In this document: piece after piece, positions 7,106-15,349 of the stretch | Layout: every line of letters starts with the position of its first letter | Numbering within the stretch: position 1 is the first letter of the stretch | From: a virus | Virus record (IMG/VR): IMGVR_UViG_3300031857_018627 | Coordinates: 1-32,592 of that record | Length of the DNA: 32,592 nt | Strand: one strand, 5' to 3' | Translations under genes and position numbers: made by a program | The notes under the pieces: model-generated | Seen by the model: the letters and a program-made list of their open reading frames with translations, nothing else | What the model was told of the DNA's origin: nothing | The model's database searches: none

Positions 7106-7933
7106 TTAAGATATCTTTTTAACTTCTATCTTAATTTTTGGAGTATATCCATCTGGTAAATTTACTTTTATACCTTCAAATGATTCAACTTTGTTTTCAA
7201 AATAAGATAGTTGAAAAATTTTATCTGTAAGGTTTAGTACTAATTGAGATGATGTACTCATCTTCTTAGTATCTCTTTTCATATTCAATGGAGAATCATC
7301 TTTGTAAAAATTCTTTCTCATTAATGGAGCAATCAAATTCCAATCATCTGCTTTATCCATTTGCTTTTCGGCACTTAATTTTCTTACAATTGAACTTTTG
7401 TAATCAGGCCCATCGGTGTATCCCGCATCAGTATAATAGTGTCCATGATTAGTTCTTACAGATGGATGCTCTCTATTTACTAAATCAATCTTTGGATTGT
7501 GCTTTGATGTTGTTTCTATTGAAACAGTTGTTTTTGGTGAACTTACAAATGTATGCCCCTTAATTCCACCTTCATATTGAACTGCATATCTAATTGCTTC
7601 TTTTAAATTTGAAGAACCTAATGCTTTTCTTATCTTTGCCCCATCTTTTGATGGTTTTCCTTTTTTCTTTACTATCTTTTTTTCCTCTTCATCATATCCA
7701 ACCATTAGGGCGGTATTTACAATACCAATACCATGCTCATTCATTCCCTCACTCCAATCCGTTACTATATCATGTAGATAAACTACTTCTACACCATCTA
7801 TAATAGTGTGAATAACTTCTAATTGAGGGTTATATGCTCTATCTCTATTTTTAGCAAGGATATACTTATCTCCAATTTCTTTGGATACTATGATACATTC
7901 TCCTAAAATAATTCTGTCAAAAAGTTGTGGCAT
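7106..7933 (-). CDS. Ntn-hydrolase-like protein (C45/choloylglycine-hydrolase type)
   Basis: This 275-residue protein has a likely nucleophile C13 in GECIIVS, KNRDR (28-32, the Asn-Arg-Asp typical of this superfamily), GMNEHGIGIVNT (63-74) and RTNHGHYY (160-167), which match acyltransferase/amidase Ntn-hydrolases such as penicillin acyltransferase or bile-salt hydrolase relatives. Activation would require cleavage to expose Cys at the new N-terminus; twelve residues precede it here. These enzymes cleave or transfer amide-linked acyl groups. It sits just before the packaging genes. A 39-nt spacer with the AT-rich element precedes its start. The substrate could be an acyl-homoserine lactone or a peptide; this cannot be told. 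Confidence 0.65.
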   Translation of the reverse strand: MPQLFDRIILGECIIVSKEIGDKYILAKNRDRAYNPQLEVIHTIIDGVEVVYLHDIVTDWSEGMNEHGIGIVNTALMVGYDEEEKKIVKKKGKPSKDGAKIRKALGSSNLKEAIRYAVQYEGGIKGHTFVSSPKTTVSIETTSKHNPKIDLVNREHPSVRTNHGHYYTDAGYTDGPDYKSSIVRKLSAEKQMDKADDWNLIAPLMRKNFYKDDSPLNMKRDTKKMSTSSQLVLNLTDKIFQLSYFENKVESFEGIKVNLPDGYTPKIKIEVKKIS

Positions 7934-7947
7934 CTTAATAATTTCTT

Positions 7948-7959
7948 ATATAAATATTT
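7948..7959 (-). promoter_or_regulatory. AT-rich 12-nt element before the Ntn-hydrolase-like gene
   Basis: The coding-strand sequence AAATATTTATAT is the same as the other elements except for the first base. It is 14 nt upstream of the ATG at 7933 within a 39-nt spacer. It is a candidate regulatory site by recurrence only. Confidence 0.38.
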
Positions 7960-7972
7960 TGTTTAAAAACAA

Positions 7973-8485
7973 TTAATCGAAAACTATATGTTTATCGAAA
8001 CTATTTTTTAAAATATTTTGAAATTTACTTTCATCGTAAACCACATCAAACAAAAATGCCACTCTAGTTGTTTCTCCGGTATTTACCACATTGTGTTCAA
8101 TAGCCTGTGAATCAAACCAATGAACTACTCCATCGGTGAACCTCATTTGATATTCTTTATCATTTAATTTGAAATGATTTATACATTTTTCATTCGAAAC
8201 CACTGGCATTATAAATCTTCGATAATGATTTCCTCCATCTTTGTGCCAAAATAATCCACCGGTTGGCTGAGCAAAGAAAAGAAAGATATTATCAAATTCA
8301 ATTCCATCAAATAGTGGCAAAACCTCTTCGTTAAAATAATTTAATTTACTAAATTTACTTAAATCAGTATTATAACTCTCCATTTTAACATTATCGTTTG
8401 AAACCGATGATGTATCATAATAAAGATTTATTTCATCTAATAACTTAACACTATCAAAACTCAACTTTGATTTATATAATTCCAT
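7973..8485 (-). CDS. 2OG/Fe(II) Asp/Asn hydroxylase-like dioxygenase
   Basis: This 170-residue compact double-stranded beta-helix protein has a full set of expected ligands: H81 and D83 in FWHKDGG, H131 in IEHNVVNTGETTR and R141 for the 2-oxoglutarate carboxylate. The spacing fits aspartyl/asparaginyl beta-hydroxylase-like enzymes, which hydroxylate amino-acid side chains, although phage members may use other substrates. Start and stop of the two genes share a base (TAATG). It is clearer than the other HxD protein (21823-22356), which has Lys instead of Arg. Position between the ligase-like and Ntn-hydrolase-like genes gives no pathway clue. Confidence 0.72.
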   Translation of the reverse strand: MELYKSKLSFDSVKLLDEINLYYDTSSVSNDNVKMESYNTDLSKFSKLNYFNEEVLPLFDGIEFDNIFLFFAQPTGGLFWHKDGGNHYRRFIMPVVSNEKCINHFKLNDKEYQMRFTDGVVHWFDSQAIEHNVVNTGETTRVAFLFDVVYDESKFQNILKNSFDKHIVFD

Positions 8486-10824
8486 TATCTACTGAATGTG
8501 AATATTCCTAAAATTTGATTTAAAGGTGCAAATGCTCCAGTCAATTTAAATGTGTTCCCTTTGTAGTTAAACACGATTCCTTCATTTGGAACTATCTTTT
8601 CGAATCCACCCAATGCTTCAATTCTTGCTAACTCTACTTCTAATTTATCTAAATTTTTAGCATCACCGGTAGCTCTAATTGAGTTTATTGCGGTTTCCAA
8701 TCTCCCCACCATTTGTTGCTTAGCTGCATCTGGATTTACCGTCAACACCGAAGTCATAAATGATAAAACTTCTGCTCCAACTCCTAAGAATATAGTTTCA
8801 AATTTAAGAAGATTTTCTTTTGTTATTTTTTGTTGATCCTGTTTTTCTATTTTTTCAGCCCACTCTCTATTCTTCTCATCTTTGATATCCTTTATCCTAA
8901 ACCCTTTATCCCCAAAAGCCCACCTTTTAACTAAACCAATTTTTTGTTGTTCATCTAAACCTTTTGTATTTTTATTCACAAAATTTAACCACCAAGCCTG
9001 ATGATAATCTGCTACTCCATTTTTTTCAGTTAATCCAAATTCATTTTGAAGTGATTGTATTTTTGAAAGGAATAGGGATTGTTTAGATTTTAAATCCTTA
9101 TTAACTGGTAACTTTTGTATAGGAGGCCCTTGCAATTTAAATTTAGACTGAACATCTGCATTTACCTTTTTTACCATAGCTGCTAATTGTGCCCCTGCTT
9201 CCGGATTTTCTCCTATTGCAGTTCCTTCATCATTATATTCCATAGTTCCATGAAATACTAAAAGAGATTGTCCGTATGGAATTACATTTGTATTTTCTGG
9301 ATAAATGATTTCACAATTCATAAAACATTTACCATCTTTGAAAATTTTCTTTTTATTAGTGTCAGATAGACCTTTAATTGCGGATTCTAAATCTTTAATT
9401 GCAAAACTAAACGCATCTGATACTGAACCTCTTCCGGCAAATTTACTAATTACATCTTGAACACTCATTGCATCTTTACCTTTATTCTTAAGATGCGATT
9501 TATTACGAGCGGCAACTAATCTACCATTTACCCAGCTAACCGCTAATGCTTGCCCATCGGTTTTTTCTCTTGCCAATTCCAATTTACCACTAAGTGCTTG
9601 TTTTACAATTCTTTTTAAATCACCAAAGGTAAGATTCATTTCAATATCAAAAGGATGATTCATGTGGCCGTATGCACCACCTTCTAAAATCAATCCTTCA
9701 TTCAATGGATTTTCAATCTTAGATAATTTAGTATAGTATTTTGGGTCTTCAAATAAATGGTCTAATGCTATTTCTTTTGCAACATTAGTATCATTTGTAT
9801 GCTCTCTTTCTACTTTATATCCTTTTCTAAATTCATCAGCTAATTCTTTTTCTGATACATTATGTTTTTTTGCAATATCTTTTAGGCTCATCCCCGCCGC
9901 TAATCCACCTTTGATTACATCTTCTTTTTTAAGTTGTTTCCATCCATCAACTCCCTTTGGCTTTTCAACTGGCTTTAAATCACTTGTGACCATATTAGAA
10001 ACCTTATAATATACCTTTCTAAATGCAGATTCTTTATCCTTTCTTTTTCCCTTACCTCTCATATTATCCGCTTTTGGTCTATCCATTTGAGTGAATCCCA
10101 ATTGTTTAAACCACGGCTCAGGTTTTCCTCTATCTAAAATTCTCTTCGTTCCATCCGGAATATACATTGTAGCAGGCTCACCCTCATCGGCTCCATACCC
10201 ACCTAATGTGGTTTCTACTAATCCTTCTTTTGTTATTTTATTAAGAGTAAGGGTGATTAATTTAAAAATCTTCTCATCAAATTTAGGATATGCTTTCATA
10301 AATCCTTTATTTCTTTCCTCCTCACTTCCTTTACCCAACCAATTTCTTACATCAGTTCCGCTTATTGCATTGGGTTGCGATGGAGATATATAAACATACC
10401 CCTTATCCATATACCCTTTTAAGTCGGTATTATCTTTGTATTTTTCGAAATATCTTCCACTCAACCTCATTTCATCTTTTTCACCAACTGCGGTAATAAA
10501 AGCGGTAGTTTTAGAATCAAATTTATCTAAAATTTCGACAGGTGCATAAGGGTTTTTTATTTGAACTATCTTATTTGAGGGTATCCCAAACATTTTAGTT
10601 ATAATATATTTTTTTTCCTTAAACCCAAATGGAGATTTAATGTTATCAGTTTTATTAGATGTTCCTATGTAAACATTTTCTTTTCCAAATTTTTTCACTA
10701 ACATTTGATATGTTGCAAAATGACCTTTGTGAAAAGGTTGAAATCTTCCAGAGTAAACAACTACCTTATTGGTTATCTGTTCACCAATCAAACTTTCAAC
10801 TAAAAATTTTATTAAATCTCTCAT
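8485..10824 (-). CDS. Fused nucleotidyltransferase (HxGH) and ligase-like protein
   Basis: This 779-residue multidomain protein has three parts. Residues about 20-200 are an adenylyltransferase of the NMN/phosphopantetheine type, with GRFQPFHKGH (26-35) and ISGTDVR (154-160). Residues about 300-365 hold a helix-turn-helix-like stretch (LKDIAKKHNVSEKELADEF) followed by EHTNDTNVAKEIALDHL, resembling a small phage domain I recall as DUF5661. Residues about 380-779 look like a covalent nucleotidyltransferase (RNA/DNA ligase superfamily): motif I KTDG with K421, RNKSHLKN, EGIVF (748-752, motif IV) and FKLTG with K760 (motif V). The ligase assignment is by motif only. The start is supported by an upstream stop 14 nt away. 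Confidence 0.72.
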   Translation of the reverse strand: MRDLIKFLVESLIGEQITNKVVVYSGRFQPFHKGHFATYQMLVKKFGKENVYIGTSNKTDNIKSPFGFKEKKYIITKMFGIPSNKIVQIKNPYAPVEILDKFDSKTTAFITAVGEKDEMRLSGRYFEKYKDNTDLKGYMDKGYVYISPSQPNAISGTDVRNWLGKGSEEERNKGFMKAYPKFDEKIFKLITLTLNKITKEGLVETTLGGYGADEGEPATMYIPDGTKRILDRGKPEPWFKQLGFTQMDRPKADNMRGKGKRKDKESAFRKVYYKVSNMVTSDLKPVEKPKGVDGWKQLKKEDVIKGGLAAGMSLKDIAKKHNVSEKELADEFRKGYKVEREHTNDTNVAKEIALDHLFEDPKYYTKLSKIENPLNEGLILEGGAYGHMNHPFDIEMNLTFGDLKRIVKQALSGKLELAREKTDGQALAVSWVNGRLVAARNKSHLKNKGKDAMSVQDVISKFAGRGSVSDAFSFAIKDLESAIKGLSDTNKKKIFKDGKCFMNCEIIYPENTNVIPYGQSLLVFHGTMEYNDEGTAIGENPEAGAQLAAMVKKVNADVQSKFKLQGPPIQKLPVNKDLKSKQSLFLSKIQSLQNEFGLTEKNGVADYHQAWWLNFVNKNTKGLDEQQKIGLVKRWAFGDKGFRIKDIKDEKNREWAEKIEKQDQQKITKENLLKFETIFLGVGAEVLSFMTSVLTVNPDAAKQQMVGRLETAINSIRATGDAKNLDKLEVELARIEALGGFEKIVPNEGIVFNYKGNTFKLTGAFAPLNQILGIFTFSR

Positions 10825-10829
10825 ATACC

Positions 10830-10841
10830 ATATAAATATTA
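10830..10841 (-). promoter_or_regulatory. AT-rich 12-nt element before the adenylyltransferase/ligase gene
   Basis: On the coding (minus) strand this reads TAATATTTATAT; on the plus strand, ATATAAATATTA. It lies 5 nt before the ATG at 10824 and its first three bases are the TAA stop of the upstream gene. The same 12-mer is present at 4806-4817 and 1960-1971 and, with one change, at 7948-7959. The plus strand contains TATAAATA, identical to the T4 late promoter core but facing away from the genes. It may be a promoter, a translation signal or an RNA-processing site. Confidence 0.4.
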
Positions 10842-11660
10842 GAAAATCTTATATTTTTCAATTATATAATTACCTAATAGATTTCCAAATTTCTGATGTG
10901 AAAAATAACCAGGATGTAAATCAGCTGTAAGGAAATCACACTCCTCTGCAATAGTAGATTTTGTCTCAATTGCAAATTCATGTAAATCTTCTATAATCGT
11001 ATTACCTAATTTTAATTTTAGAAGGTTATTTTCTTTAAAGTGTGATTCTATAAGAGTGGAAAATTCGCCTGTAAAAAATATAAATTTTATTTTATGATAT
11101 GATAAGTAACCCAAAAATGTATTAATCTGCCTACCAACTTTTATAAATTCAGCTTTTCTAGATAAAAAATTTTCATAATAAGATTTTAGTGGTTTTATTA
11201 AATAAGAATTATCTTTATCATATTCTTTAATATAATACCCCCTTGTCCCATATATATTATTTATCGAATCATCACTATAATCATTGTTTACAAAATTTAT
11301 ATTTCCAATTATATAATCATTTAATTGCTTTGAATATAAATCAATTCTACCTAATGATGGAAACTCTAAAACTAAAAATAATTCATCTTTTATTTTATAG
11401 TTTTTTTTAACAAAATCATAGGCCATTCTTATTACTCTTTCACTCCCCCCTCCACTAGCTGCTTCATTAACATATTCACACTTAATTACATCTGAAGCAT
11501 ATTTTATATAAGTTGTTTCTAATTGCGAATCCCACCAAACATTGTATTTTTGTTTGTAATAATCTCTTACCAATACAACATCATCTAATAATCTATCAAT
11601 TTCTAACCCACCACCTGCGGAATGTGAGCACCCGTTACAATAAATTTTTTTTATCTTCAC
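10839..11660 (-). CDS. SGNH/GDSL-like hydrolase or acyltransferase-like protein
   Basis: This 273-residue protein has the block pattern of SGNH enzymes: GCSHS (10-14, nucleophile Ser), NEAASGGGSER (65-75, the Gly/Asn oxyanion region) and DLHPG (247-251, catalytic Asp-x-His). These residues are more complete than in the two GCSFT proteins upstream. Such enzymes usually remove or add acyl groups on sugars or lipids. It is the last gene of the tightly packed block; its TAA stop lies within the 12-nt AT-rich element in front of the next gene. No signal peptide is seen, so it probably acts inside the cell. Confidence 0.7.
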   Translation of the reverse strand: MKIKKIYCNGCSHSAGGGLEIDRLLDDVVLVRDYYKQKYNVWWDSQLETTYIKYASDVIKCEYVNEAASGGGSERVIRMAYDFVKKNYKIKDELFLVLEFPSLGRIDLYSKQLNDYIIGNINFVNNDYSDDSINNIYGTRGYYIKEYDKDNSYLIKPLKSYYENFLSRKAEFIKVGRQINTFLGYLSYHKIKFIFFTGEFSTLIESHFKENNLLKLKLGNTIIEDLHEFAIETKSTIAEECDFLTADLHPGYFSHQKFGNLLGNYIIEKYKIF

Positions 11661-12975
11661 TACAATACGATTTTGTTATTAATTGCTTTACGGTATCTAC
11701 TTCAGTATTTAGATGATTAAAAGATAATAATTTCATTTGATTATATAATAATACATCTTCAAATTCTCTAAGTTGTTCTAACAGTAATTCAATTGGTATA
11801 TTAGAAATTCTTATGATTTCTTTTACTATTTTTTCCAAACGAATTCTATCATCCAATTCTTCATCATATCTTTCATCTATGAATCCGTCAAAAGTTTTAA
11901 ATCCCATATTTCTTATTTCTCTTAAATAATAAGGAGGCCCAACAACTAAAAAGGGTTGGAGATACATTATAGGTTTAAATATTTTTTCAGATATAAAACC
12001 TTGTCTTTTAAAAAATATAGTATCACTTATTAAACTAACTACACTTTTTTGATATGGTCTTATATCCTCATATCCATATCCACTTATTCTAAAATTTGTT
12101 TCAAAATCTACATTTTTTTCTGGCAATGATGTGAATAGTAAATAATCATCCCAGAATCCCAAATCTTTTAATTGATTTTCATAATCATATTTAACACTCC
12201 CCAATAAATCATAAAATTTTGGATTATATGAAATTAAAAATTTATCAGCAATGTTATTTTTATATAATTCTGAAATTACCTTTACTCTATGATGATGAGG
12301 ATATTGATTAAAACTTAAAAAATGAAATTCTTTTTCAATAGGGTTGAATATATCACTAATATGATTTTGCTTTAAATTAAGTTGAAAATATCTACTACTT
12401 CGATTTAGATAATAATTAAATCTAATAAAAGATACATTTTTTGATTCATATTTTGAAAAATTATTTAAATAATCATTATATAAAAATATAATTTTTTTGT
12501 AAACTATATTTTTTAATATTTCTTCGATAAAATGGTCTTCTAAATGACCTTCATGTGAATAATTTATTACGATAGTTGCATTTATTTTTTTTAATACTTC
12601 AAATACGCTTTTATCTAATTTAATTAATTCATGCTTAAAATAATCTATATGACCAAATGGTTCTATTACAAATAATAACTTTCTATGTTTAAATTTATGT
12701 TCATTATTTAATATCTCTTCTAATGATATTCTATTAATTGTTATTTTAGTTTGCTGGTCATAACCGCTATTTACAATTGATTGAAATCCTAAACTATTAC
12801 CTAATACACTAATATTATTACCAAACTTTGAAAAAAGTTCTTTTGTTAATAATCCATTATCATTTGAATTATTTTCAATTAACCATTTTTTTGAAAATTC
12901 AAAGACACTATTTGGTTGGCAATTTGGTAGGATAAGGCCATTTATTTTATTTTGATAAATAAGATTAAGTTCCAT
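11635..12975 (-). CDS. Glycosyltransferase-like protein, family of three in this window (copy C)
   Basis: This 446-residue protein is related to copies A and B by FHFLSFNQYPHHHRVKVISELYKN-type sequence (FLxxN....HR), SLISDTIF, FISEKIFKPIMYLQPFLVVG and GFKTFDGFIDERYDEELDDRIR near the C-terminus. The N-terminal 180 residues are unlike the others, and the last third is best conserved, as expected of a nucleotide-sugar-binding domain. The codon use is extremely AT-rich, like the rest of the block. It overlaps the E1-beta-like gene by 11 nt and the SGNH-like gene downstream by 26 nt. Function as a glycosyltransferase is inferred, not demonstrated. Confidence 0.55.
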   Translation of the reverse strand: MELNLIYQNKINGLILPNCQPNSVFEFSKKWLIENNSNDNGLLTKELFSKFGNNISVLGNSLGFQSIVNSGYDQQTKITINRISLEEILNNEHKFKHRKLLFVIEPFGHIDYFKHELIKLDKSVFEVLKKINATIVINYSHEGHLEDHFIEEILKNIVYKKIIFLYNDYLNNFSKYESKNVSFIRFNYYLNRSSRYFQLNLKQNHISDIFNPIEKEFHFLSFNQYPHHHRVKVISELYKNNIADKFLISYNPKFYDLLGSVKYDYENQLKDLGFWDDYLLFTSLPEKNVDFETNFRISGYGYEDIRPYQKSVVSLISDTIFFKRQGFISEKIFKPIMYLQPFLVVGPPYYLREIRNMGFKTFDGFIDERYDEELDDRIRLEKIVKEIIRISNIPIELLLEQLREFEDVLLYNQMKLLSFNHLNTEVDTVKQLITKSYCSEDKKNLL

Positions 12976-13513
12976 AATACAATTCAGGATACTCGACTAA
13001 ACAATAAATACCCTTATTACTCATTGCATATTTATAACTTAACTCAATATCAGATGGAGTTTTTAAATCGTGAAATTCTATATTTTTACATAATGATTTA
13101 AATTCCTCAATGTAGTTTCCTTTATGTTGATGGCCTGGATCTAATGGCTTATCAGATCCCTTTCCTAATCTTATGATTAAATGTGGTTCGAATTTACTAT
13201 TATCCATTAATTTTATTTTATCAACGTGATTTATTAATTGATTAGCTGCTGATAAAATAAAATCCCATCGTGGATAAAATGTAACCACTAATTTTCCTGC
13301 TAAAGCCAATCCTAAACTCATTCCCATTTGAGTTTCTTCCATAACTGGTAACTCAATCATTAGATTTTTATCCACCTCATCTAATGTAGTACTCATAGGA
13401 TTACCTCTATACACTATTTGTTGTCCAATAAAAACTATATTATCTTTCTTAGATAATTCATTCATAGCATTTGTTAATGCATCTTTATATGGAGTATATT
13501 CTGGTTGACTCAT
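12965..13513 (-). CDS. TPP enzyme beta-like subunit (pyrimidine-binding half only)
   Basis: This 182-residue protein matches the pyrimidine-binding domain of E1-beta subunits: RGNPMSTT (36-43), ELPVMEETQMGMSLGLALAG (54-73, with E59/E60 as candidates for the Glu that activates thiamine) and SAANQLINHVDKI (88-100). I chose the ATG at 13513 because it forms an ATGA overlap with the upstream stop and the family starts here; a longer frame starting at 13582 would add an unlikely basic extension. Typical E1-beta is about 325 aa; the C-terminal transketolase domain is missing. It is the expected partner of the alpha-like protein at 20401-21030. Confidence 0.75.
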   Translation of the reverse strand: MSQPEYTPYKDALTNAMNELSKKDNIVFIGQQIVYRGNPMSTTLDEVDKNLMIELPVMEETQMGMSLGLALAGKLVVTFYPRWDFILSAANQLINHVDKIKLMDNSKFEPHLIIRLGKGSDKPLDPGHQHKGNYIEEFKSLCKNIEFHDLKTPSDIELSYKYAMSNKGIYCLVEYPELYYGT

Positions 13514-14412
13514 AAAATATATTTTATTAATTCTTCGTTTACAAATTTTTTGTTTAATATCGATGATGGATGTCCGAACCAATCGTATTCACCACTCAAA
13601 TTTTCACTAAAAAGAACTTTTTTTAATCCGCTATAATTATCTAAATCTTTTTGTTTTTTGATTGAATATTCATATAATCCACCTTTTTTTAAACCCTCAT
13701 CTTCATAAAACCAAAATTTATGAAATGGAACTTTATCCAAATAAATTGAAAAGAATTTACTTTGATTATAGTGATAATCTAATCCTTCGTTCAACCAAAT
13801 TTCACCGTCATATACATTGACAGTAAAAAATTCAGGTTCATAAAAAATATCTTTTATTGTAAAATAATTATAATCAATATTTTCTTTATCCAAATAATTT
13901 GATAAATCGATTACCGTTTCAATAAATGAGTATGAATGTTGCTTACTTAATTTAAGGTGATGAGTTTTAAGTATATTATCAATTCCAATATACTTTGAAT
14001 TATTTACTTCATAATATCCACCCGTCAAAAACCAAAATTCATCTTTATATTCAATAGGATTTGGTAAATAATTATTTGTATGTGAGCCTGTTTCTAATTC
14101 ACCTTTGTAATCAGTAATCAAAAAAGAACTCCTATAAGGTTGAGTCCATTGAGCAAAAACTTTATGGATAGTACCACCATTTTTTTTAATGTACTCAACC
14201 CAATAAGTTATAGTTCTTTTAATTGTATTATTATCATTAGTTGGATTTCCTAAATTTAGAACAATAAAATCATCTCCCAGTTTATATTGTAACCACTCAG
14301 GCCATTGCCAACTCTCTCTATCATTTCCTTTTTGTAAATGATTTAATGGTTTTAAATTTGTAAATGAACACCCACTACAAATGATATATTTCTTATCCTT
14401 TAAGATATTCAT
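13510..14412 (-). CDS. SGNH-like phage protein (copy 2 of SDR-SGNH pair)
   Basis: This 300-residue protein is homologous to that at 15346-16248. It has YIICSGCSFTN (GCSFT 14-18), WPEWL, NLGNPTND (53-60) and a C-terminal FGHPSSILNKKFV block. The Ser of GCS and the His of GHP are the likely SGNH-type residues. Both copies are exactly 300 residues but have diverged strongly in the middle (aromatic and acidic residues dominate). It ends in an ATGA junction with the TPP beta-like gene, which fixes the true start of that gene at 13513. The biochemical role is not known. Confidence 0.6.
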   Translation of the reverse strand: MNILKDKKYIICSGCSFTNLKPLNHLQKGNDRESWQWPEWLQYKLGDDFIVLNLGNPTNDNNTIKRTITYWVEYIKKNGGTIHKVFAQWTQPYRSSFLITDYKGELETGSHTNNYLPNPIEYKDEFWFLTGGYYEVNNSKYIGIDNILKTHHLKLSKQHSYSFIETVIDLSNYLDKENIDYNYFTIKDIFYEPEFFTVNVYDGEIWLNEGLDYHYNQSKFFSIYLDKVPFHKFWFYEDEGLKKGGLYEYSIKKQKDLDNYSGLKKVLFSENLSGEYDWFGHPSSILNKKFVNEELIKYIL

Positions 14413-15349
14413 TTTTATACCAATTTATCGTCTTTTCCAATCCTTCATAAATTGTTGTTTTTGCACTCCAACCTAATTTATCAAATATTTTAAATGAATC
14501 GATTAAACGAACTGGAATCATAGGAGCTTTATTATTAACATATTCAACCGGTGAATCTAAACCTTCTATTTCTTTTAATACATTAATAACATGATTTACT
14601 GAATATCCTGAGTTAGAACCAACATTATATATTTCATGCTTCTCTTCTTTTTCCATTATAATTTGAAGTGCCTCAACAAAATCTTCCACATATAAAAGGT
14701 CTCTAATTTCAGTACCATCACCCCACACAGGTATAGGATTTAATCGAGTTGCAACTTTTATAACTGATGCAGGTGTTACGTGACACTTATCCAAATCATA
14801 TTTATCATGCGGCCCATATAAATTTGCAGGTCTAACTATTACAGTTTGCATTGGATTAATAAGAATTTCAGAATACATCTTACAAAGAACTTCTGCATAT
14901 CTTTTCATCCAACCTACTGGATAATAAGTTTTGTAAATTGATTCGTAAAGGAAATCCGTTTCACATACTGCTCTATCTCCACTTTCTGGATAGATTGTAG
15001 ATGATGATAAGAAAATAAATTTTTTGATTTTATTCTTATATGCTTTTTCTAATGTTAAAGCATTTATAATAACATTTGGAGTAACATGAAGAAGAGGAGC
15101 GTAAATTGTATCAACTGCATTAGATGTGGATGCTGCACAATGAAATACAACATCAACGCCCTCCATAATTTGATTAACGAATTCTTCATCTCTTAAATCA
15201 CCCTTAACCGATTCACCGAACCCTTCTAATGTTCTTGTAAATCCATGATTACGAAGGTTTTTATACCCTTCATTATATAATCTTTCTGCCAAATTTCTTC
15301 CTACGAAACCGGTAGCACCTAATATTAGGATTTTGCTTTCTTTGTTCAT
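14393..15349 (-). CDS. Extended SDR nucleotide-sugar enzyme, atypical active site (copy 2 of SDR-SGNH pair)
   Basis: This 318-residue extended SDR has GATGFVG (11-17), DLRDE (51-55), FLSSSTIYPESG (113-124), a PANLYGPHDKYD segment and WGDGTEIRDLLYVEDF, all typical of NAD(P)-dependent epimerases or reductases of nucleotide sugars. The active-site helix reads VGWMKRYAE: K149 is present but the Tyr of YxxxK is V145, though tyrosines sit two and three residues earlier (Y142, Y143). It shares the unit structure with the SDR upstream and is followed by its own SGNH-like gene with a 20-nt overlap. Its product is likely a modified NDP-sugar; the identity is unknown. Confidence 0.82.
   Translation of the reverse strand: MNKESKILILGATGFVGRNLAERLYNEGYKNLRNHGFTRTLEGFGESVKGDLRDEEFVNQIMEGVDVVFHCAASTSNAVDTIYAPLLHVTPNVIINALTLEKAYKNKIKKFIFLSSSTIYPESGDRAVCETDFLYESIYKTYYPVGWMKRYAEVLCKMYSEILINPMQTVIVRPANLYGPHDKYDLDKCHVTPASVIKVATRLNPIPVWGDGTEIRDLLYVEDFVEALQIIMEKEEKHEIYNVGSNSGYSVNHVINVLKEIEGLDSPVEYVNNKAPMIPVRLIDSFKIFDKLGWSAKTTIYEGLEKTINWYKNEYLKG

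Noticed and set aside
10091-10393. Plus-strand open frame of 100 codons
   Set aside because: It is inside the fused adenylyltransferase/ligase gene, whose minus-strand reading is clearly coding. There is no independent support.
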